A DNA stretch of 64,000 bases from Chlamydomonas sphaeroides (lineage: Eukaryota > Chlorophyta > Chlorophyceae > Chlamydomonadales > Chlamydomonadaceae), in the NCBI GenBank assembly GCA_001662425.1, contig BDDC01000097.1, positions 51,407 to 115,406 on the forward strand, read 5' to 3'. This document shows, one piece after another, positions 56,570 through 64,000 of this stretch. Under the pieces are notes generated by a model, which did no database searches, had not been told where the DNA came from, and was given only the letters and a program-made list of their open reading frames with translations. Made by a program: the position numbers and the translations under genes. How positions within the stretch are numbered: the stretch's first letter is position 1; the number at the start of each line of letters is the position of its first letter.

Positions 56570-58556
56570 ATGCGGCCCGCTACCGGCTGCGCCTCGGTGC
56601 CAGCCGCGACCCCCGAGCAGCTCTACCAGCTCTACCGCGATGACCGGCTCGTCCTGCACAGCATACCCGCATTTGCCGCCTGCCAGCGGCCCGCGTGCTT
56701 CAAGGACAGGTGCGCGCTGGGGAAGGGGGCGCAGCGGCGCGGTTGCCGAGCGAGCGAGCGGGCGTCCGGAGGCCCGGGTGACGAAGCACGCGCGCCGGCC
56801 CAATCGCCGCTCGCGTTTGACTCTTCTGCCGCTGCTGTGTGTGCGCTCGCTTTGCCTGCCGCCCTCGTACAGCGCCGGCCTCATGTGCGGCAGCGTGCTG
56901 TTTTACAAGGGCATCACGCACCGACCCACGGGACAGACCGTGCCCAACGGGGTGGCGCGTTTTGGTGAGCTGCGGCACGAGGGGCAGCAAGGCAGCGGGC
57001 GAGCAGAGGGCGGGCCCCACGCAAGTGGAGGGCGCGGAGGGACGCACGGGAGCGCTGTTGCGCGGCGGCGGGGGGAGGGAGGTCAGATGCCGGCGTCGGA
57101 CGGGTGCCTGATTCATTCTGAGCCGCACACCGGCACACGGATCTGGCCCTCACACCGCCCCGCAGGCGACCGCGACCGAGTGCGTGCCACGGTGTTTGCC
57201 TCGCTTCATGACCTGTCGCTGGTGTGGGAGGCGCATGAGGCCCTGGAGGCGGCCAAGCCCCCGGAGCGGCGCCACCCCGAGGGGCCCTTTGTCTATTTCG
57301 CACACCACGACATGGCCGACAAGGTGGGGCGGAGGGGAGGGAGAGGAGGGGAAGGAGGGGGACGGACGGAAGGCCGGAACGTAGGGGGGACATTGCGTAG
57401 GGGGCGAAGGGGAGATCGGTGGGGTTACGAAGGGTACTGGGCACGGCATGCTGACCCAGCACCCGCTGGCCCTATTGCGACACGGAGGGTTAGGCAGGCA
57501 CGGCGCGAGGGCCGCAAAGGGTAGAGGCACCGGAGCTTGCGCCAGCACCCCCTGCCAACGCCCTCGTCCTGCCGCGCCTCCGCCGCCCCAGGCCAACGCC
57601 TGCGGCGGCCAGCCCCCCGAGAGCTACCTGGACTGCTGCCCCGGGGGCCCCGGGCCCGACTGCCTTGCGCGGCCGCGGGGCTTTGACTTCCGGGCGCACT
57701 GCGAGAGCGAGCCGCTGCCCGAGCTGCCGCCAGAGGCGGAGAGCCGCGGCATCCAGGTGCGCCCCCCGGGGTGCCAGGGGTGTCGATTGCAGGGTTTGCT
57801 TGGGGCCAGCGATATGGTGTTGTGCCGCTGGAGCGGACCAGGCCACGCATCGACGCTTGCCGTAGCGGGTGCCGCGGCGTCCAGCTGGTCGGGGATCGGG
57901 GGCTGGGCCTGGTTATGGCGACAGAGACGCGGCCCTCGTGGCGGTGTCGGGCCAGTCCCGTCGCTGCTTTTCCCCTGCCTGGCCCCTGCTTGGCTCCTGC
58001 TTGGCCCCTGCTCGCCCCCTGCTTGGCCGACGCATGCGCCGCCCTACCGCGCTCCCCTTCCTACCGCGCTCCCCTTCCTACCGCGCTCCCCTTCCTGCAT
58101 GCGCAGTGGAACGAGCTCCGCTCCGCGCTGTCGTACGCCAACCTGGTGGGCCTGGCGCTCATCCACGACCCCAGCGAGGACCCCACCACACACCTGGAGG
58201 CGGCGCAGCGGCTGAGGGAAGACATCCAGCGCGCGGCGGCGGAGGCGGCGGAGCGCGAGCGGGGCGGCAGCCAACAACCGCGGGACACCGCACCGGCGGA
58301 CCCGGAAGAGCAGCAGGAGGGACAGCAGGGGCAGGGGCCGGCAGCTCCCTGCCCGCGGCTGGAGGTGTATGTGTTTGTGCTGGAGCAGGCTCGGGGCGTC
58401 AACGGACACCTGCTAGTGCGGGAGGAGGCGGGGCGGCCGGGGCGGGCGGTGACGCTGCAGGAGTACGTGTCGGCGGTGGCGGCGGTGGGGGAGCTGGGGG
58501 GCACGGCGGCTGGGGCGCGCACTGGCAGCGGCCGGCTGGAGGAGGGGCCCGCGTGA
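56570..58556 (+). CDS. Conserved-looking protein of unknown function
   Basis: Five exons: 56570-56709, 56873-56964, 57166-57323, 57592-57756, 58107-58556; 334 residues, continuous phase, all GT-AG. I do not recognise the family. Visible features: PEQLYQLYRDDRLVLHSIPA near the start; GLMCGSVLFYKGITHRPTGQ; RVRATVFASLHDLSLVWEAH; a polar Cys-rich exon (NACGG, LDCCPGGPGPDCLA) at about 131-160; WNELRSALSYANLVGLALIH; then an acidic/Gln-rich helix (about 210-255) and a short beta-like block LEVYVFVLEQARGVNGHLLV. No signal peptide or transmembrane segment. Residue composition within exons is clearly less biased than in flanking introns, supporting a real gene. The first exon is a choice based on the first in-frame ATG before a conserved-looking stretch; an upstream exon is possible. 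Confidence 0.65.
58038..58096 (+). repeat. 18-bp tandem repeat (three copies) at a 3' splice site
   Basis: CTACCGCGCTCCCCTTC-type units repeated three times just upstream of the acceptor at 58106. A looser run of CCCCTGCTTGG-type units precedes them at about 57975-58030. Confidence 0.8.
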
Positions 58557-59869
58557 GGGGCAGCCGGGCGGTACTGTGTTGTGCCTTGCGGACGGGGGTA
58601 CCTGGGCATGCATCACACCGGTGTGGTGGTGGGGTAGGAGCGTGGGAGGCAGCTGCTGGCTGCTGTCGGGCTGCGCTCGTCCTTGCACGCCCGCAGCTGG
58701 GACAAAGGGAGGACTTGGCAAGGTGGCCCCATCCGGCATGGGGAAAAGGCCGAAGCCCCCGGCCCCCGGTCCCGGTTGGGTGTCGCCCACCTGCTGCGGG
58801 CGCTACGCCCCCAACCAAACACCGAACGTCAGCAGAGATGACGTGTGGCGGTGTTGGCAAACGGTGGCGCAATGGCCAGGAGGACTTCCTGCCGTTAGCA
58901 GGGTGCTGCGTCCTGGCCTCGGCCGCATCCCCTGCCAGCCCACGCAGCCACCCCTGCGCCCCCGCCCACGACCGCGCGGCCTGTACATGCCCACATGAAA
59001 TCAGCACAGTACGCAGGACGGCAACCCCTCTCGCAGCAGCAGGCAGACAAGCCGTGTCCCTCGAGACGGATGGGAGCTGCGGACCGCCTAGCGCGCCATA
59101 CGCACGGGTGGCACAGAACTCAAGGGGCCGGTGGTCTTGGCACCCTGGTGCCGAATACCGTGCTGCCATCGTTCGCGTTTTTCGTTTGTACGAGCGCAGG
59201 GCACCGCCATGCCATGCTCCAACACAGCCCAGAACAGAGGAGTCTCTCCTGGCCTAGGCGGTGCGTGGTTGTCTTAGCTAGCCGCTGGCCGCCAACTTCG
59301 CCCAAACGGACCCACGCATGTCGTCGGCCCTACCGTGCGCCGTTGAGTCTGGCCCATCCAGAGCTGGGTTGCCAGCAACCCCGAGGTCGCGTCCAACCAA
59401 CTCTCAAGCAACCAGCGAATACCAGCCTCTGCCTGATGGAGCCGTGCCCTCAAGCCGGCGGCAGCCCCGTCCCCGTCAGCCGGACATCCATTGCGGAGGG
59501 GAGCCCGTGACACATGGCACAGGTGTTTGCGGCAAAAGCAACTTTATCTATACGGCAATTCTTTACGCAGGTGTGGCACGCTATGGCCGTATGCGAATGC
59601 AACGAGTTTCGCAGTGGCGGGCGCTGTTGCATTCTTACATACTTACCCTTGCGCATAACATACTTGTATCAAGTCTAAGCATCTGTACACACGCTCTTCT
59701 GCTGGGAAAGCTGTGCCTCACGCTTCACGACAATGCACGCAGCCGCGTTGGCTCGCTCGCTCGCCTTCTTCTTCTGTTCTAGCGGTCGCTGATCCCACGA
59801 TGTGCTACCAAAATTGAGTAGCCATGGCATATGTAACGACGACGGCGCCGCGACAGCTTGCAACACAAA
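58557..59869 (+). other. Intergenic region, no gene recognised
   Basis: About 1.3 kb between the unknown gene and the PC-esterase-like gene. Open frames are present on both strands but none has a recognisable domain or a convincing splice partner. The last 300 nt are less GC-rich and probably contain the promoter of the next gene. Confidence 0.4.
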
Positions 59870-62386
59870 ATGTGGCGACCGCCACCATACTCCCTGTGGC
59901 TAGTCGCTTACCTAACACTGGTCGTCTGGTGGTATCTTCCGCGCGGCGCAGCGCTGCTGGAGGTCAACCCTATGCATCATGGCTCCCGCGCAAAAGCTAG
60001 CAGTGCAGCTTCTGTGCTGGCCTCAATGGCCTCGGACTGGGGCTTAGCTCACACGGAAGAGACCGGAGCTCTCGCGTTTGGTAGCGTCGACGTGTGCCAA
60101 TTGTTCCGCGCACCGGAACCCCCGGCGGCCAACAACGCAGACAGCGGCGCCGCGGCAGCCATGGTTTCAGACCACAGCTCCGGTCGACACGAGGAGACGT
60201 GTGGGTTTATGGTGACCCACACCACACCCCACCTACTAGCCGGCCAGGCGTTGGGCGGGTGCGATGGAGCCAAGATCCTTGTTGCAGGCAAATACAGACG
60301 ACGCAATGCTACCCACGGTGCGCACGCACTTAATCATTGTCTATTGCGATAAGCTCTATCACACCGTGCTGCAGCATCATTTCCTGCCCAGCCTCGGCTG
60401 ACAGGGCACCCTTAATTTGCTTGTGCCCCCGGCCGCAGGCCGGGACCTGTTCTTTCTGGAGCTTTCCCGCCAGCAGCGCGTGCGCACCCGCCTGGCGTCG
60501 CGACACGTGGGCCGAGGCCGCTACGTCTTTCCCGGTTGGGCCCGCGTGCCACCCGGGCGTTGGGACGCAGCCGTCGTGCTCTGGGCCACAGCCCGGCGGC
60601 CGCTGCTAGATGCAGCCACCAAAAGCCGCGCCACTGCTGCCGATGAGCCGCCGCCTGGCAGCGTGCCTGCAGACACAGATGGCGTGTGTGGCAGGGACGG
60701 GCCGCTGCCTCCTGGCTTCGACGTCCTACTTTACTGTGACTGGCAGTGGCAGCTGCACCGCTTCGTGGCCTCGCCCAAGGCGGTGGTGCACAAGAAGGAG
60801 CTGTACAAGAGAAGTACGGCAGAGGAGGTGAACGCCAACATAACCATTGCCGACAATGGAGGCAATGTGACGCTGGCGCAGCGCAGCGCAGCGCGTAGGG
60901 CCGCGCAGGGCGCGGCGCTGCCGCCAGTAGGGGAGCCACCGCTGTGCCGTGGCAGTGCACCTGGCACGTGGGTGGCCGTACCCAAGGGGCTGGACAAATG
61001 CCCTCACGGGGTGTGCAAAGGACCTCTAGCCCCACTCATGTTCACCAGCAATGACAGCATTGCAGCGGACTTCCACGATGTCTATGTGCCAGCCTCCTGC
61101 GTCTATCGCATCTTTGCTCCACACGAGGCGACCGCATGCCTGCAGTCAAAGAAGGTGGCTCTGATTGGCGACTCACGTGCGGACGAGATCGGCTGGTAAG
61201 CAAGCTGACAAGGGTGGGAGTATGAGCTTGCAGGGACCTGAGCGGTTGCGCTGTCCGTCGGGTCAGGCAGGGACGGCAGCGCTGGGGACGAAGATGCTTG
61301 CTTGGAAGACGTGCTATTGCCAACATGCGCACACCTGATCCGTCTGCTTCATTCCCCTGCCCAGGTACTTTCGTCACTATTTTTCGGAGGCGCCATTTGA
61401 CACCCACCGCATTGAACCCAATCGACTTGGCCTGCGCACCTTGCTGGCTGGCTCCGGTGTGGCGCACCCCCTGGCCCACTATTTGGCCAGCTACGACGTG
61501 CTGCTGCTGTCCAGTGAGCTACATGACATTGCCGACTTCATGGGCCCAAAGCAAGGCCGCAAGGCGGCTACAACGTTGGGCTACAATCTCGGCCCCGGAG
61601 CTGAGGCCGCGCTGGCAGCGGCAGAAGTGCAGCGGCATCGCGCGGCCATAGCAAATGCGTCTGATGTCAGGGAGTCAGTTGCTGCACACTGCGCCCCGGT
61701 GGTCCTGCGGCAGGCGGCTTGTGTCAAGTACCGGGCCGTTGCCCAGTACTTAGAGGCGCTGCACGTCTTTGTGGACATGTACGTGGAGGCCCGCGACCGG
61801 CTGGCAGCGGAGGGCCGGCTCAAGGCACGGCGGGTGCTGTGGGTGCTGTACGGCTACCGCCCTTACAAAACGCCAGAGTGCTATCCCAACCAGCTTGAGC
61901 GCATGCTGTGTTTGCAGGTGAATACACTTGGGGGGTGCACGTGGGGTAGGGTCTCTCGAGGAATCAGCGGCACTGCTGGAGACAAGGTTCTGGCGAGGCC
62001 TCATGCGCGGGGATGTCCCTTGCAGTTGCCGGTGGCAGTGCCAGTGGGTTGCTTGGGGCTTCAGCTGCTGGCCCTCATGCCGGTGTCATCAGCTTGCTTG
62101 CTTGCTGGCCCTCACTGCTAGCTGGCACGCATCTGTCTGGATCCTCTTTTCCAGGCTAGCTACATTCCCTCCCGCCCTCCCGCGCCCACAGCACCTGGAG
62201 CTGGCCGAGGTGGCCCGTGCGGGCTGGGAGGTGCTGGACCTGGGGGGCATGATGATGGACGGCCCCCCAAAGTGGTTCTCGGACGATGTGCACGTGGCTG
62301 GGGCCCGCTTCCCCAATAAGCGACACAGCAGCGGCCCTCTGCTGATGGAGCTGCAGGTTGTGCTTAACGCGGTTTGCAACAAATGA
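59870..62386 (+). CDS. Type II membrane SGNH / PC-esterase-like (NXPE/TBL-like) protein
   Basis: Four exons: 59870-60317, 60439-61195, 61365-61917, 62192-62386; 650 residues. Near the N-terminus one hydrophobic helix (YSLWLVAYLTLVVWWYLP, about 6-23) after a short basic start suggests a signal anchor with the rest in the secretory lumen. Catalytic SGNH signatures are present: ALIGDSRADEIGW with GDS at 393-395, and SDDVHVAG near the C-terminus with the D-x-x-H pair D617/H620. VPASCVYRIFAPHEATACLQ just before GDS resembles the region preceding the GDS block in NXPE and TBL/PC-esterase proteins. Such enzymes O-acetylate or de-acetylate glycans in the Golgi. N-glycosylation sequons (NAT, NIT, NVT) fit a lumenal location. 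Acceptor unknown; the precise subfamily is inference. Confidence 0.78.
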
Positions 62387-63958
62387 GACTTAGATAGGCA
62401 CTGTCCCGTGCGTGTGTGTATTGAAGCATAGTCGCGTGTTGGGTTACCTTGCGACATACTGCTGGTGCCAGTAAGCACCGTGAGTGTGGGTTGCATTGCT
62501 GGCAGGAATAGCTAGCCAGGGTTGTTGTGGATAGCTAGCCAGGTTTCACGGGCCACGGGTCTTGAAACAAAGGAAGTCCCACCCCTGCCTCACATTTTGT
62601 GGTGCCCTTGCCTATCTAACTACCTGGCTGGTGTTCATTCGTGTCGTGGCTGGGGAGTGGGCCCACGCACAGGGAGCTGTGTTCGTGGCCTATCTGGCCT
62701 ACGTGTGCTGCTGTCGGAACTGCTTGCGCCCTGCCTGGTGCAGCTAGGTGGCCTATCTGGCCTACGTGTGCTGCTGTCGGAACTGCTTGCGCCCTGCCTG
62801 GTGCAGCTGTGGCCTGTGCTGTTCGTTTGTGCATGGGACCGCTCCTAGCATGGCAGGCAGGTTCATCGAATGCAGCGTAGCAATATATGGCTGGCTATCT
62901 AGTGGATGTGGCAAAGGTGGCCCGCGTGGAGTGAGGTATGGGCGGGCGAGGGCCTAGAGGCCCCGCCGTGCGGCATCACATCCTGGGCTTCACCCCTCTG
63001 CTGGTAGACATGTGGCTGTTGCGACATCCAGCTGCCATAATCTGGGCTAGGTGGGAGCCAAGGCCAGGAAGCAGCCGCGGGGTGTCAGCCGTGCCATGCA
63101 TGCCTCATCTGCCGCTGGCGTGCCCTGGCCGTGCCCCTGAGGAGGAAACAGGGACACGTTCCAGATGATAGGTAGGGTGGTGAAGCCTGCGTTAGGATGA
63201 CTTGCGTGGATTGATGGAAGCACCAATGGTCGATGTGCGGTAGCTAGCTAGTGGTAGGTGAGTAGTAGCGTAGATGGCTGGCGTTCATGGCGTCTGTGGA
63301 AGGGCAGGAGGGCAGCGTATGAAGACAAGATGCCCGGGTTTGACAGGCACACATGTGGCTGCGTGGGTTAGGGCAGCCAGTGTGCACGCGCGCGCCTGCG
63401 TGCCCTGCCGACATCAGGAGACCAGTGGCGAAGAGATGGGGGGGGCCTTGGCAATGCTTACGGGACGGTAGGAGGCAGTGCAGGGGGCGTCTAGCGGTGG
63501 CAGGGCGGGCATGTATGTCGGTGGGTCGTGGCGAGCTTGCCTCGGTTCCTTGTTTGCGACCCAACATAACGAACGGGGCGGCCCTTTGCCATGGCTAGAA
63601 GCTGGGCAAGCCCGCCCACCCACCAACGGTATGCGTGTGTTCTGCTCACGTGCTGAATGGCCGGTGGGTGAACGGTTACCGGTAGCGGCGGTAGGCCTGG
63701 TCGCCACCCCCACGTGACTGGGACCGACCACACAACCAAGCAAGCTGGTGACAACCCGGTACCGGGGGCTGCCGGCCAGTCGGCAAGCAAGAAGTCTACA
63801 GCGTCCGTCTGGGCCATGCGCTGTGCATGCGCGGTTACATACTCTTCGGACTGGGATTGCTGGGCCGTATATACGGTGTCACGCCGGAAACCGGTTCTAG
63901 CGTCGCCCTAGCGGGCAGGGCACAAACAAAGTTTGTAGACTAGGTCGACAGGCTGTAG
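62387..63958 (+). other. 3' region with a 63-bp tandem repeat; no further gene recognised
   Basis: About 1.6 kb after the PC-esterase-like gene. It contains the 63-bp duplication at 62686-62812. A TATA-like GTATATAC at about 63867-63875 lies some 85-90 nt before the possible start codon at 63959. No other exon recognised. Confidence 0.4.
62686..62812 (+). repeat. Tandem duplication, 63-bp unit, two copies
   Basis: Copy 1 (62686-62748) and copy 2 (62749-62811) both start TGGCCTATCTGGCCTACGTG and are practically identical. The unit is a multiple of three, so any frame through it is preserved, but it lies beyond the last recognised exon. Confidence 0.85.
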
Positions 63959-64000
63959 ATGCAGACGCTGTCTATGGCAAGGATGCCAGAACGCGCTGCA
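63959..64000 (+). CDS. Possible 5' end of a gene (truncated by window edge)
   Basis: ATG at 63959 opens a frame MQTLSMARMPERAA that runs off the window. A TATA-like box lies 85-90 nt upstream, a suitable distance for a short 5' UTR, and the peptide is basic without much acid, as at the start of an organelle-targeted protein. Fourteen codons are too few to be sure; this is a tentative call. Confidence 0.3.
   Translation, partial: MQTLSMARMPERAA

Noticed and set aside
55406..56968. 520-codon plus-strand frame across the region between two genes
   Set aside because: Only its last part (from 56570) has protein-like composition. The rest is Arg/Ala/Pro-rich, includes a likely poly(A) signal, and reads straight through the 56710 donor.

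Overview
The window looks like nuclear DNA of a green alga of the Chlamydomonas/Volvox type (Chlorophyceae, Chlamydomonadales). This is inferred from very GC-rich sequence, genes broken into many short exons with GT-AG introns, TGTAA poly(A) signals 120-540 nt behind several stop codons, a plastid-type ribose-5-phosphate isomerase, an axonemal-type dynein light chain, and secreted proteins with volvocine-style Ser-Pro-rich hinges. All gene models were built by hand from splice signals, reading phase and protein-family similarity. Exon lists in each entry keep a continuous reading frame.

Layout. 1-97 (-): start of a gene whose first residues look like a plastid transit peptide, cut by the window edge. 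757-4287 (+): PP2C phosphatase. 5061-8275 (+): TCAIM-like protein (DUF4460/DUF4461). 9312-10082 (-): LC8-family dynein light chain, divergent from 10396-11722 (+), a small HR-lesion-inducing/DoxX-like membrane protein. 12195-19424 (+): NELF-C/D (TH1) homologue. 21092-28559 (+): 24-exon secreted multi-lectin protein (gene A). 31063-33160 (-): ankyrin-repeat-like protein. 34205-49727 (-): 41-exon paralogue of gene A (gene B), in which the central lectin module is duplicated in tandem. 50942-51947 (-): ribose-5-phosphate isomerase, divergent from 52146-55127 (+), a CDKN3/KAP-like tyrosine phosphatase. 56570-58556 (+): a protein I do not recognise. 59870-62386 (+): type II membrane SGNH/PC-esterase-like protein. 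63959-64000 (+): possible start of another gene.

The most unusual part is 21-50 kb. Genes A and B are convergent paralogues that flank the ankyrin gene. Each encodes a signal peptide, an EGF-like domain, a cysteine-containing domain of unknown family, Pro-rich hinges, ricin-type beta-trefoil lectin repeats, a Tyr/Asp-rich exon, a LamG-like jellyroll lectin and a C-terminal jacalin-like lectin. They are probably cell-wall or extracellular-matrix glycan-binding proteins. Gene B carries the roughly 740-residue hinge-to-LamG module twice, and the junction exon looks like a fusion of two different Pro-rich exons. Two introns differ precisely between A and B. An assembly gap lies in an intron that is nearly identical between the two modules.

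The remaining genes are housekeeping or signalling genes with no evident functional linkage, as expected for a nuclear genome. Two assembly gaps (15091-15439 and 41889-42271) are runs of N.
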